A DNA stretch of 64,000 nucleotides, taken from positions 3,472,001-3,536,000 of the forward strand of contig AP014718.1 in NCBI GenBank assembly GCA_002370555.1. Reading direction: 5' to 3'. Shown one piece after another: positions 1 to 9,794 of this stretch (within the stretch, counting starts at the first letter, position 1; the number at the start of each line of letters is the position of its first letter). The stretch is from Arthrobacter sp. Hiyo4 (GTDB taxonomy: Bacteria; Actinomycetota; Actinomycetes; Actinomycetales; Micrococcaceae). The notes beneath the pieces are model-generated. The model saw only the letters and a program-made list of their open reading frames with translations, was not told the origin of the DNA and searched no databases. The translations under genes were made by a program, and so were the position numbers.

Positions 1-16
1 GGTTTAGGCTTTTGCC

Positions 17-643
17 ATGGACTCCCCCGAAGTACAGCAGGCACTCGACGCCCTGCAGCACAGGCTCGACGGCGGCCGGCGGACGCTGCTGGGCATCACC
101 GGCGCCCCCGGCTCGGGAAAATCGACCTTCGCGGCCCGGCTGCAGCGGGAGTTCGGCCCTGATACCGCCGTCGTGGTGCCGATGGACGGCTTCCACCTGG
201 GCAACGCGATCATCGAGGGCACACCGCTGCGGCAGCGCAAAGGCGCAATGGACACGTTCGACGTCGGCGGCTACCTCTCGCTGTTGCAGCGGCTCGTGCG
301 GCGGGATGAGGCGGTGGTGTACGCGCCCGAGTTCCGGCGGACTTTGGACGAACCGATGGCCGCGTCGATCGCGGTCCCTGCGTCCGTGCCGCTGGTGATC
401 ACCGAGGGAAACTATCTGCTGGCGGAGACACCTGAGTGGAAGCACGTCCGGGCGCAGCTGGATGAGGTCTGGTTCATGGATTCCCCTCCCGCCCTGCGGC
501 TGGCCCGGCTGGTGGACCGGCACGTGGAGTTCGGTATGGAGCGGGCCGCAGCGGAGGCATGGGCGGCGGGCCCGGATGAGGCCAACGCGGTGATGATCGA
601 GGCCACGCGCCGGGGCGCCAACCGGATCATCCCGTGGGGTTAG
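17..643 (+). CDS. P-loop nucleoside/nucleotide kinase family protein
   Basis: A 208-residue cytosolic P-loop kinase of the uridine kinase / phosphoribulokinase type. Walker A GAPGSGKS lies at residues 29-36, followed by VPMDGFHL at about 54-61, which matches the substrate-facing D-x-F-H strand of this family. A lid-like segment rich in Arg follows the central strand. Length is normal for a single kinase domain. The substrate cannot be read from sequence; relatives act on nucleosides, pantothenate or sugars. The ATG at 17 is the first in-frame start, but the window begins just upstream, so an earlier start cannot be excluded. It reads through without frameshift. A second, different P-loop kinase domain occurs at 57663. 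Confidence 0.8.
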   Translation: MDSPEVQQALDALQHRLDGGRRTLLGITGAPGSGKSTFAARLQREFGPDTAVVVPMDGFHLGNAIIEGTPLRQRKGAMDTFDVGGYLSLLQRLVRRDEAVVYAPEFRRTLDEPMAASIAVPASVPLVITEGNYLLAETPEWKHVRAQLDEVWFMDSPPALRLARLVDRHVEFGMERAAAEAWAAGPDEANAVMIEATRRGANRIIPWG

Positions 644-720
644 GCGACCGGCCAGGAATACTCGGGCAAGCGCCGGGGTTCTTGGCTGGGATACAAGTCC
701 ATAAGAAACGGAGAGCACTC

Positions 721-1715
721 ATGACGGCACCATTGGTACACCTCGGCGACGGCCTCAACGTCAGCCCCCTGGGTTTCGGCGGCATGGCCCTCACCCCCGT
801 CTACGGCGAGGTTGACCCCCACGAGGCCCTCAAAACCCTGCACCATGCAGTGGATGCCGGCGTCAGCTTCATTGACACCGCGGACATCTACGGCGGAGGC
901 AGCAACGAGCAACTCATCGCGCAGCTGCTCAAGGAGCGGCGGGGTGAAGTGCAGCTCGCCACCAAGTTTTCCCTGGTGGGCTCGCCGACTGACGGCTACA
1001 CCGATGTCCGGGGCGATGCCGCCTACGTCCGGCAGGCTGTCGACGCGAGCCTAAAGCGGCTTGGCACGGACGTGATAGACCTCTACTACATGCACCGCCG
1101 TGACCTCCGCGTTCCGATTGTGGAAACCGTGGAGGCCATGGCGGGGCTGGTGCGGCAGGGCAAGGTCAAACACCTTGGGCTGTCCGAGGTGACCGCGCAG
1201 GAGCTGGCCGAAGCCCACTCCGTGCACCCATCGCCGCGGTCCAAAGCGAATGGTCTATCTGGAGTCGCGACGTGGAACGCAATGTGGTTCCAGCAGCGGC
1301 CCGCTTGGGCGTGGGCTTTGTGCCGTATTCGCCACTGGGCCGGGGATTCCTCACCGGCACGGTGGACGCTTCGAGTTTGGGAGCCAACGACTTCCGACGC
1401 CGGATCCCGCGGTTCGCCGCGGACGCCTTTGACGCGAACCAGGGAGTCGTGGCGGCCGTACGGACGGTCGCCACTGGGCTGTCCGCAACACCTGCCCAGG
1501 TTGCACTCGCGTGGCTGCTGGAGCAGGGCAAACGGCGGGGACTGTCCGTGGTCCCCATCCCCGGCACGCGCAAGACGCACCGGATCGACGAAAACCTGGG
1601 CGCACTGTCCCTGGACCTGACCCCTGCGCACCTGGAGGCGCTGGACCAGGCTGCGGACGCCGTCGTCGGCTCCCGCTCGGCGGACCCCAACTGGGTGTCC
1701 CAGGGCCGTGAATAG
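721..1715 (+). CDS. aldo/keto reductase (one apparent frameshift)
   Basis: NADPH-dependent aldo/keto reductase, about 331 residues when corrected. The catalytic tetrad is visible: D52 and Y57 in FIDTADIYGGG, K82 in ATKF, and the His of DLYYMHRRD. The C-terminal half carries the cofactor-binding segment VPIPGTRKTHRIDENL. The reading frame breaks near 1229, where CACCCATCG appears to have lost one base. Reading continues in the second frame as SRDVERNVVPAAARLGVGF to the TAG at 1713. The start at 721 is preceded by AACGGAGAG. The substrate is unknown. The break is of the same one-base kind seen throughout the window, so the gene is probably intact in the organism. Confidence 0.85.
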
Positions 1716-1725
1716 ACTGAAGCCC

Positions 1726-2376
1726 ATGGATACGTTCATTCACGACCTACGCGACATCACCATCCGCAGCATCTCCGTCAGCGAGATGAACAACAACGTG
1801 TACCTGCTGACCGCGAAGGCCAGCGGTGTGCAGGTGCTGATTGATGCCGCAGACGACCTTCCGGCCATCCAGGCGATGCTGCAGGACGCCGCTGCGGATA
1901 CCGCGGCCACAACCAAACTGGCGCAGATTGCAACGACGCACCAGCATTGGGACCACGTCCGTGCACTGCCGGCGTTGGTGGCAGCAACGGGCGCCCCAAC
2001 CGTTGCCGGAAAGGACGACGCCGAGGCGATGCCAGTGACCGTGGACCGGACCCTGGAGCATGAAGATACCTGCGCCGTGGACGGCTTCGAGCTTACCGCC
2101 GTGCACCTGCGCGGCCACACCCCGGGATCCATCGCGTTTGTGTACCAGGACCCCGAAGGGCCTGCCCACATATTCAGCGGTGACTCGTTGTTCCCGGGCG
2201 GCGTGGGCAACACCCAGAATGATCCTGAGCGGTTCACGTCGCTGCTGGACGATGTCACCGCGCGATTGTTCGAGGCCTACCCGGATAACACCGTGGTGCA
2301 CCCGGGCCACGGCAGCCCCACCACCCTGGGTGCGGAACGCCCGCATCTTGAGGAGTGGCGCGCCCGCGGCTGGTAG
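1726..2376 (+). CDS. MBL-fold metallo-hydrolase
   Basis: Zinc-dependent metallo-beta-lactamase-fold hydrolase of about 216 residues. Metal ligands are visible in order: THQHWDHV (an HxHxDH-type motif), RGHTPGS, SGDSLFPGG and VHPGHGSPT. This pattern fits the glyoxalase II-like single-domain MBL proteins, whose substrates are usually unknown thioesters or lactones. The frame is open from 1708, but the ATG at 1726 (MDTFIHDLRD) is the more likely start. It begins only 10 nt after the aldo/keto reductase stop, so the two genes may be cotranscribed. It converges with the helicase gene and is followed by a large hairpin. Confidence 0.82.
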   Translation: MDTFIHDLRDITIRSISVSEMNNNVYLLTAKASGVQVLIDAADDLPAIQAMLQDAAADTAATTKLAQIATTHQHWDHVRALPALVAATGAPTVAGKDDAEAMPVTVDRTLEHEDTCAVDGFELTAVHLRGHTPGSIAFVYQDPEGPAHIFSGDSLFPGGVGNTQNDPERFTSLLDDVTARLFEAYPDNTVVHPGHGSPTTLGAERPHLEEWRARGW

Positions 2377-2402
2377 CAGGCTGGCGCTGCGCTTCGTGAT
2401 TT

Positions 2403-2464
2403 GCGCTACGCGAAATGCCGGTCGCTGCGGATATATCCGTCGCGGCCGGCATTCTGCGTATCGC
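2403..2464. repeat. 62-bp near-perfect palindrome between convergent genes
   Basis: An imperfect inverted repeat with arms of about 31 nt centred on GGATATATCC (2429-2438). Paired blocks include GCTACGC against GCGTATC-like sequence at the base and AATGCCGG against CCGGCATT in the middle, with only a few mismatches or G-T pairs. A second small hairpin (GCTAC/GTAGC) follows at 2467-2481. It lies in the 118-nt gap between the convergent MBL hydrolase and helicase genes, so a bidirectional terminator is the simplest role. Its size and symmetry also fit a REP-like intergenic repeat. Confidence 0.65.
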
Positions 2465-2494
2465 CAGCTACTTTACGTAGCGAAAACACGATTC

Positions 2495-4415
2495 TTAGCG
2501 GCCGCGGCGTTCGTTCGAGGCCGGAGCCGACGCGCGGCGGGGACCGCTGCGTGCCGGACGGCCACTGCCGCCACCGTTACCGTTACCGTTACCGGCGTAC
2601 GATCCACCGGATGTGCCGCCGGTGTTGGAGGACCAAACAGCCTTGTTGCCGGCGTTGCCGCCGCTGGCTGCACCAGCACCTGCAGAGCGCTGGCCGCCGC
2701 CTGTCCGAGCACCTGCGCCTGCACCGGCGCCTGCGGTGCGGGCCCTGCTGCGCGCTGGCCCGTTGCCGGACGTCCGCCGCGCTGACCGCCGGTGGTAGCC
2801 GGGCGGCCCGTGCCGCCGCGAGGAGCATCGCTGCGGGTAACGCGTGAATCCGCACGGCCGTCTGAACCGCGGCCGGCCGCTGCACGGCCACCTGCTGCGG
2901 GGACGTCGTTGCGGTGTGTTGAACCGGTTGTGCCACGGGCGTTGCGGCGAGCAGCAGCTGCTGCAATGGCGCGGTCCTCGTTCTGCTCGGCTACACGGTC
3001 AAATGCTGCCCGTGCCTCGGTGCGGCCTTCATAGGCAACAGCGCGGCGCTCGGCACGCGGAAGATCAGTGCGGGTCGGCTCAGCCGAGACGCGTCCGCGT
3101 CCACCACGGCCGCCACGACCACCGGCGGTGGGCCTTCCTGGCTGCGACGGGCGCGCTTGCGCTCGGCGTTGGCACCCGTGGAGGTGCCGCCACCCTGCGT
3201 TGCCGACTTCTTGGCGAGCAGAGCGGCGCGGGTGCGCGGATCAATCTTGTCGGCCATTTCGCCCACGAGCTCGGCAACCAGCGGGAGTTTGCGGTAACGC
3301 GCTCGAAGTTGACCTCGACGCCGGCAGCCTTCATCAGCTTCTTGACGTCGGACTGCTGCTCCGGGAGGGTCAGCGTGACAACGGTGCCGTCCGACCCTGC
3401 GCGGGCGGTACGGCCTGAGCGGTGGAGGTATGCCTTGTGCTCTGTGGGCGGATCCACATGGATCACCAGTTCGACGTCGTCCACGTGGACGCCGCGGGCT
3501 GCGACGTCGGTGGCCACCAGGACGCGGACGTCACCGGAGGAAAACTCGGCCAGGTTGCGGTCACGGGCGTTCTGCGAGAGGTTGCCGTGCAGATCGACGG
3601 CGGGGATCCCGGCGTCGGTCAGGGTCTTGGCCAGCTTGCGGGCGTGGTGCTTGGTCCGCATGAAAAGGACGCGGCGGCCGGCGCCGGAGGCGAGCTCAAC
3701 GATCAGCTGCTTCTTGACGGTCTGGTCGTTGACCACCAGGACGTGGTGCTCCATGGTGGTCACGGCGGCCTGTGATTCGTCCACGGCGTGGGTCAGCGGG
3801 TTGGACAGGTAGCGCTGGACGATCTTATCCACGCCGTTGTCCAGGGTGGCTGAGAACAGCAGGCGCTGGCCCTGGCTGGGGTCATGTCCATGAGCTTCTT
3901 GACCACCGGAAGGAAGCCGAGGTCGGCCATGTGGTCGGCCTCGTCCAGTACGGTGATCTCGACGCCTTCGAGGGTCAGGATGCGCTGGCGGATCAGGTCC
4001 TCCAGGCGGCCCGGGCAGGCGATGACGATGTCGACACCGGCCGCAGCGCCTTTTCCTGGCGGGCCTGGGAGATGCCGCCGTAGATCACGGTGGTGGTCAG
4101 GCCCATGGCCTTGGCCATCGGCTCGATGGTGGCGTTGATCTGGGTGGCCAGCTCGCGTGTCGGTGCGAGGACCAGGCCCATGGGGCGGCCGGGCTTGCGG
4201 AAGTGCTTGGCTTCCCGCTCAGCGAGTCGTGCTACAAGCGGAATGGCGAAAGCGATGGTCTTGCCGGAGCCGGTGCGGCCGCGGCCCAGGACGTCGCGTC
4301 CGGCCAGGGTGTCCGGGAGGGTCTTGACCTGGATGGGGAACGGCTCAACTATTCCCTGGGCGGTGAGGGTGTCGGCAAGTTCTTTGGGCGTGCCGAGGGC
4401 AGCAAAAGTAGTCAT
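2495..4415 (-). CDS. DEAD-box ATP-dependent RNA helicase (several frameshifts)
   Basis: Corrected product of about 641 residues: Q-motif and Walker A (GRGRTGSGKT), motif Ia PTRELA, a DEAD core, motif III-like SATL, the helicase C domain (TDVAARGVHVDDV, HRSGRTARAG) and a long disordered Arg/Gly/Ala-rich tail ending SNERRGR. Such tails bind RNA non-specifically, as in RhlE/CsdA-like enzymes that unwind RNA during ribosome assembly and at low temperature. The frame breaks near 4042, 3880, 3300, 3132 and 2735; each break is repaired by adding one base, and the sum of five agrees with the start and stop frames. Translation starts at ATG 4415 with only a weak ribosome site. The gene has a long leader holding a terminator-like hairpin (see 4588-4622), suggesting transcript-level control. 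Confidence 0.85.
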
Positions 4416-4587
4416 ATATTCATGGTCTTTCAGGCGGTATCCGTGCGGATATCGGCCCCCGATGCCGGTTGGCTCAAGGGTTTCGCCGAAGAAAAGTCAG
4501 GTGATCAACCGTGCTGCTGCCCAATTATGGGCGGCGGCTGGGACCAAATGGAACGCGTTCATCGACGCAGGATGTGCCTCTCACATG

Positions 4588-4622
4588 AAAAAACCCGCTT
4601 CCCAAATCAAGGGACGAGCGGG
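4588..4622 (-). terminator. intrinsic-terminator-like hairpin in helicase leader
   Basis: Read on the minus strand, CCCGCT..TCCC pairs with GGGA.AGCGGG (one 2-nt bulge, 7-nt loop) and is followed by six T. No gene ends just upstream on this strand; the hairpin sits about 170 nt before the helicase start codon. It therefore looks like a leader attenuator and not a gene-end terminator. A GGGAC element just 5' in the RNA (4639-4643) could pair with the GUCCC of the terminator's 5' arm and act as an antiterminator. The rest of 4416-4738 shows no gene. Confidence 0.55.
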
Positions 4623-4645
4623 CATCACTGCACATCAAGTCCCTA

Positions 4646-4677
4646 AGCGTACCATCTCCACGCCTTCGCCTCTTCAA
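4646..4677 (-). promoter_or_regulatory. possible promoter of helicase leader
   Basis: On the minus strand TTGAAG (4672-4677) precedes an extended -10 element TGGTACGCT (4646-4654). The 20-nt spacing is long, so the call rests mainly on the TGnTAnnnT pattern. The predicted start lies near 4640, placing the terminator-like hairpin at the very 5' end of the helicase mRNA. Confidence 0.3.
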
Positions 4678-4738
4678 GCACGTGTTGCAGGTGGTGCGGG
4701 CGTTGCCTTTGGGTGCCCGGCAGGCGCAGGCTTGAGGC

Positions 4739-5460
4739 ATGACTGAACAGGGTGCGGACCACCACCACACAGCGGACGACGGCGACACGCGGCTGGGGAT
4801 GCACCGCAACGCAGTGCCGCCGAGGCGTGGGACGAAAGGTACCGGAGCAAGGCGAAATTCTGGAGCGGGAAACCCAACCCGCAACTGGTCCGCGAAGGCG
4901 CGGGACTGAAGCCGGGCAAGGCCCTGGACCTGGGCTGCGGCGAAGGGCCGACGCCATCTGGCTGGCCCAGCAGGGTTGGACCGTCACCGCCGTCGATGTG
5001 TCCGCCGTCGCGCTGGAACGGGCGCTCGGCCACGAAAAGGCGGCCCTGGACCGCGAGAGTGTGCACGCGCAGGGAGCCGGTGAAATTCCCAGCCGCATCC
5101 ACTGGGAACAGTGTGACCTGGAAGAGTGGCAGCCCGTGGCCGCCTTCGATCTGGTGACTTCGCAGTTCCTGCATTCGCCGCACCTTGCGTGGCAGGGTCC
5201 GCTGCGGACGGCGGCTGCGGCGGTCAAGCCGGGTGGCACGCTGCTGATCGTGGGCCACCATCCGGACCACCTGCCGCCGTGGGAAACCAGACCAGACCGG
5301 AAATGTTCTACACGCCGGCACAGCTCGTGGCGGAGCTCGGCCTGGACTCGCCGGGCTGGCAGTTGGAGGTCAACACCACACGGGAGCGGACAGCAACGGC
5401 CCGGACGGCGAGGAAGCCATCATCGGCGACACCGTGCTCCGCGCCACCCGGCTGGCTTGA
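4739..5460 (+). CDS. class I SAM-dependent methyltransferase (four frameshifts)
   Basis: Corrected length about 241 residues. The SAM-binding motif I is LDLGCGEG, followed by the acidic VTAVDVS strand, the motif II region FDLVTSQFLHSP and a GGTLLIVGHHP segment. An N-terminal stretch with WDERYRSKAKFWSG resembles the tellurite-resistance/TehB-like and thiopurine-type small-molecule methyltransferases. The frame breaks near 4821, 4947, 5284 and 5398, each by loss of one G or C in a run, and ends at TGA 5458. The methyl acceptor cannot be predicted. It is transcribed away from the helicase and converges with the MFS gene downstream. Confidence 0.75.
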
Positions 5461-5470
5461 GTTTTTGTAG

Positions 5471-6862
5471 TTAGCGGGAAACCCGCGGCGCCACCGCAAC
5501 CGCGGCGACGGCCACCACCGCCGTCAGTGCGAAGACGCCCGCGAACGATTCCGCCGTCGTCGTAAATGCCGCGAACACGATGCCCGTGGCCGCGAGCGCC
5601 AGCGCCCCGCCCAGCGAGTCCGAGATGGACATCGCCGAGCTGTTGAAGCCTTCGTTTTCCTTGGTGGACACGGCGAGCGTCATCACGCTGAGCCGCGGAT
5701 ACAGCAGCCCCATGCCGCCGCCGGCGAAGAGCCAGCCGGCAATCGCGACGGCGGCAGGCCAGTGGAGCGCCGACGTCGCCAACGTGAGGAGAATGGCTCC
5801 CAGCACCAGCGCTGAGCCGATGCGCACCGCCGCCCGGTGCTGCAGCCGGGTGCCGAGGCGGCCCTGAACGGCGGCCGCGGCTGCCCACGACAACGCGCCT
5901 CCGGTGAGCGCCAGGCCGGCGAACGTCGGCGGGAACTGGTACTCCTCGATCAGCAGGTACGGCAGGTAGACCTCGGCGCCGAAGAATGCGGCGGACGCCA
6001 GGCCGCGGGTCAGGATCACACTGGGGAGGCCGCGGCGCGCGAGCAGCGTTCCGCGCGGTACCAGCGGCCGCACGGCTACGAGGGCAATCACGACGGCGGC
6101 CGCGGCCAGGAGTGCCGGGCCGCCGGAATACCTGCGATGGTGACCCCAGCGGAGAGGTTCAGCCCAGCACAGCGAGCGCGGCGAGCGCCGCCCAGGCCAG
6201 GCGGCCCAGCGCCCAGGGCGGGACTGCGTCGTGCCCTGAGGCCTGCCCGGAGGGCCGGTCGATGCCGCGCAGCACCGGAACGATCATCACCACGGCCGGC
6301 ACTACCAGCCCCACCACACCGAGGAACACCCAGTGCCAGCTCAGCACCTCCGCCACGATGCCGGCCGCGAACGGGCCCACGAGGGACGGGATCACCCACG
6401 CGGCGGAGAAGGCCGCGAAGATCCCGGGTGCAGGACGGCCGGGTAGACGCGGGCCACCACCACGTAGAGCGCAACCGTCAGAGCGCCGCCGCCGAGTCCC
6501 TGCACCAGGCGGCCGGCAACCAGCATGGGCATGGACACGGCTGTGCCCGCGATGATCAGGCCCAGCACGAACAGGGCAACGGAGGCATAGAGCGGGACGG
6601 TTGGACCGCGGCGGTCGGACCAGTTACCGGCCGAGACCATGCCGATCACGCCGGTGGCCAGCGGACCGGCGAAGGCCAGCGCATACAGGCTGGCGCCGTC
6701 GAGCTCGCGGCTGACGACGGGCATGATGGTGGTCACGGCGAGCGATTCGAAGGCCGCGAGGAACACCAGGGCACATGCGCCGATGGTCACCCACAGGTAG
6801 GGTCGCTGCAGGATCCCTGCTGTGGCGGCGGAATGCGTGGCCGGCAGGGCGGGTTCCTGCAC
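5471..6862 (-). CDS. MFS multidrug-type transporter (three frameshifts)
   Basis: Major facilitator of about 464 residues after correction, the size of 14-helix DHA2 (EmrB/QacA-like) drug/proton antiporters. The first helix region reads FESLAVTTIMPVVSREL, followed by the loop GNWSDRRGP and the motif C-like AGRLVQGLGGGAL. Breaks near 6430, 6163 and 6130 account for the frame change between the two ends. Translation starts at GTG 6862, one nucleotide after the stop of the upstream MFS gene, so the two are clearly translationally linked. Located in the cytoplasmic membrane; the substrate is unknown. Confidence 0.78.
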
Positions 6863-6863
6863 G

Positions 6864-8203
6864 CTATTGACCCGCGCGGTTGGCGTCGTCGATGTAGCGG
6901 TTCCGGCCCGCGCGGTAACCGAACACCGCGGCCAGTGAACCGACCACCAGGAACAGCACCCCGGCGGCCGTGAACGATCCCGTGGCCTGGTGCAGCTGGC
7001 CCACCATCAGAGTGCCGGCGGAACCCAGCCCGTAGCCCACGCCCTGCATCATCCCGGACAGGTGCGCGGCGGTATGCCCGTCCCGGGTCCGCAGCATGAT
7101 CATGGTCAGGGCAACCGCGGTGAGGCTTCCCTGGCCCAGGCCGAGCAGCCCCGTCCACATCCAGATGAGTTCCAGGGGTCCGAAGATGCTCAGCGCAAAC
7201 CCGCCGCCGGTCATCAGCGCCACCACTACAGCGATGGCCCGCTGGTCACGGAACCTCGCCGCCAGTGCAGGGGCAAACAGCGAACCCGTCATCTGGAGCA
7301 CGATCGAAACAGAGACCATCAGGCCGGCCGTGCCGCCGTCCACGCCGCGTTCGCGCAGGATCGGCGCCAGCCAGGCAAAAACGCTGAAGGACATCATGGC
7401 CTGCAGCACCATAAAGATAGTCACCTGCCATGCCACCGCCGAACGCCACACGTTGACGCCGAGGTTGGCGGCCTGGTGCCGGACGGGGTGCTGGCGCAGC
7501 GCCACCGGAAGGAACAGCACGAGTACGACGGCGGCAGGAACGGCCCAGAACCACAGCGCCGAGGTCCACTCCCCCGTAGCCGTGAAGACCGGGTAGGTAA
7601 AACCGGCTCCGAGGGCGGCCGACGCGCAGATCGCCGTGGTGTACAGGCCGCCCATGAGGCCCAGCCGGTGCGGGAAATCGCGCTTCACCAGCCCCGGCAG
7701 CAACACGTTGCACAGGGCGATGGCGGCACCGCAGGCAGCAGTTCCCGCCAGTAGGGTTGAGAGGTGGCCGGCACCTGGCACCAGGCCGCCGATGTCCGCG
7801 GGCCGCAGCAGCAGCCCCGCCGTGAGCACTGCCATGGCACCGAGAAGGACGCGTTCGGCGCCGAACCGGCGGGCCAGGACAGGGGCCAGCGGTGCGAAGA
7901 CACCCAGGAGCGTCACGGGCACGGTGGTGAGCGCCACGACAGCCCAGCCCGGCAGGCCGGCGTCGGACGTGATCTCCGGAAGAACCGCGGCGAAACTGGA
8001 GAAAACCGTGCGGAGGTTCAGCCCGATAAGCACCAGGCAGAGGCCCAGGTACACGAGCGCGCGCCGGCTGCCCTGCGGGCTCTCCGGACCGCCGCCCGAC
8101 TGGCCCGGAAGGAGCGTCGGCGCCGCTGGGGGATGTCGTCGATTTCGGCGTCGATCAGCAGTCCAGGCACGTCAACGTTGTCAGCACGGGTCACGGGACC
8201 CAT
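6864..8203 (-). CDS. CynX/NimT-family MFS transporter (one frameshift near N-terminus)
   Basis: Twelve-helix transporter; the main open part runs from GTG 8054 (396 residues). The opening GLCLVLIGLNLRTVFSS is typical of the CynX/NimT (cyanate / 2-nitroimidazole) family. Upstream sequence in a second frame (VTRADNVDVPGLLIDAEI) looks like the true cytoplasmic N-terminus, joined by one lost base near 8125; starts at 8203 (ATG) or 8194 (GTG) are possible. It lies directly before the second MFS gene with a 1-nt gap, so both are expected from one transcript. Substrate not predictable. Confidence 0.75.
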
Positions 8204-8327
8204 TCTGTCAGGCTTCGTTGCCACGCGGAGTTATCCACATAGACCAGAAAAGGGCTGGTTGCCCGCCTGGAGCGACCCTACCGTGGGATCAGCATGCGGT
8301 ACCCAGCCATAACATTCGGGAGAAGCC

Positions 8328-8711
8328 ATGAGCCTCGCACCATTGCACGATCCGTCCATTGCCTCCGCCCCCGCCTCGCCGAAAGCCCACGGCAGCGGCG
8401 AGGGCACAGCCAGCCTCGTCTTCAGCCTCATCGCCCCGGCGAGCATGTTTCTGACTGTGCCTCTCAGCCTATTGGCGGCCCTCTTCACAAGGCCTTCGGA
8501 GGGGACTGGCCGGCTGGACTGGGTTGCACCGTTGGTGCTGTGGAGCTATCCGGCGCTGTTTGGCCTGTTCGCAGTGACGCTCGGCATTGTTTCGCTCCGC
8601 GTATTTGCGCGCCGGTCAAACGGTTGGCGGGCTGGGGTGGCCGCGTTGTGGATATCGGCGGCCGAGGTTGCCGTGGGCCTGGTGCTCGTGCTCAGGGACG
8701 GGACTTTATGA
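8328..8711 (+). CDS. small membrane protein of unknown function
   Basis: 127 residues, intact. A Pro/Ala/Ser-rich cytoplasmic N-terminus of about 28 residues is followed by three hydrophobic segments (about 30-50, 67-88 and 104-122), a layout seen in DUF4190-like proteins. GGGAGA lies 5 nt before the ATG at 8328, a good ribosome site. Divergent from the MFS gene and upstream of trmB. I do not recognise a function. Confidence 0.6.
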   Translation: MSLAPLHDPSIASAPASPKAHGSGEGTASLVFSLIAPASMFLTVPLSLLAALFTRPSEGTGRLDWVAPLVLWSYPALFGLFAVTLGIVSLRVFARRSNGWRAGVAALWISAAEVAVGLVLVLRDGTL

Positions 8712-8839
8712 TCCTCTTCTGAGATTTCATTTTCCTTTCCGACCCCGAGGGGCGGCCATTTTCGCGTTCCATCGCGTCCCGTTCCTGGCTCAGGTGAGTG
8801 CTCAAACCGTGGGCGTGGGCCCCGGGTATTCTGGAAGGG

Positions 8840-9763
8840 ATGAGCGAATCCCCAGAATCCCCCCAGCCTCCGCATGTCCCGCGCCCGGTAACGCCCGGCA
8901 CCCAGGCGTCTTTCGGCACGTACGGCGGCAGGCCGGTGAGCTTTGTGCGCCGCGGCACCCGCCTCCAGGGGCGCCGCCAGACGGCATGGGAAGAGCACTC
9001 GGACCGGTGGGCGCTGGACGTGCCCCGGCACATCGCGAACACGTCGGTCCACCCGGACTACACCTTCGACGCTGAGGCCGAGTTCGGCCGCAAGGCACCG
9101 CTGATCGTGGAAATCGGTTCGGGGCTGGGCGACGCCATCTGCCACGCGGCCGAGGAGAACCCGGACACGGACTTCCTGGCGGTCGAGGTCTATACACCGG
9201 GGCTGGCCAACACCATTATCAAGATCAACAGCCGCGGGCTGAGCAACGTCCGCGTCGTGGAAGCCAACGCGCCCGAGGTCCTCGCCACCATGCTGCCGGC
9301 AGGCTCCGTCAGCGAGCTGTGGGTGTTCTTCCCCGATCCCTGGCACAAGTCACGGCACCACAAGCGCCGCCTCATCCAGCCGGAGTTCGCCGAACTGGCG
9401 GCACGGGCACTCACCCGGGGCGGGCTGTGGCGGGTCGCCACGGACTGGTCCAACTACGCTGTCCACGTCCGAGACGTGCTGGCGGACTCGGCAGACTTCG
9501 AAAACCTCCACACCGGCGAGCGCCACGGCCCGGAGAGCCCGCTCACCCAGGTGTGGCAATCCGGCGTCGAAACCCTGGTGGGCGGCGCGCCGGTCCGCGA
9601 AGGCCGGGCGCCGGTGAGTACCGCGCATACAGGCCCCAACGAGGGTGTGGATGAAACGGGCGGCTGGGCGCCACGCTTTGAAGGCCGGATCCGCACGAGT
9701 TTCGAGGCGAAGGCCCACGAAGCCGGCCGGCTGATCTTCGACCTCTGCTACCGCCGGCGCTGA
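8840..9763 (+). CDS. trmB: tRNA (guanine-N7-)-methyltransferase
   Basis: Makes m7G46 in the variable loop of tRNAs using SAM. The 307-residue protein has the TrmB landmarks: VEIGSGLGDAICHAA (motif I), DFLAVEVYTPG, the catalytic-region signature VFFPDPWHKSRHHKRR and ATDWSNYAVHVRDVL. An actinobacterial N-terminal extension contains FVRRGTRLQGRRQTAWE. ATG 8840 is preferred to the open frame from 8798 because GGAAGGG sits immediately before it and the family starts near here. Housekeeping gene, intact. The IS110 element begins just after its stop. Confidence 0.93.
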   Translation: MSESPESPQPPHVPRPVTPGTQASFGTYGGRPVSFVRRGTRLQGRRQTAWEEHSDRWALDVPRHIANTSVHPDYTFDAEAEFGRKAPLIVEIGSGLGDAICHAAEENPDTDFLAVEVYTPGLANTIIKINSRGLSNVRVVEANAPEVLATMLPAGSVSELWVFFPDPWHKSRHHKRRLIQPEFAELAARALTRGGLWRVATDWSNYAVHVRDVLADSADFENLHTGERHGPESPLTQVWQSGVETLVGGAPVREGRAPVSTAHTGPNEGVDETGGWAPRFEGRIRTSFEAKAHEAGRLIFDLCYRRR

Positions 9764-9794
9764 GCCACCCCAACTAACACGAAAGTATGGCGGG

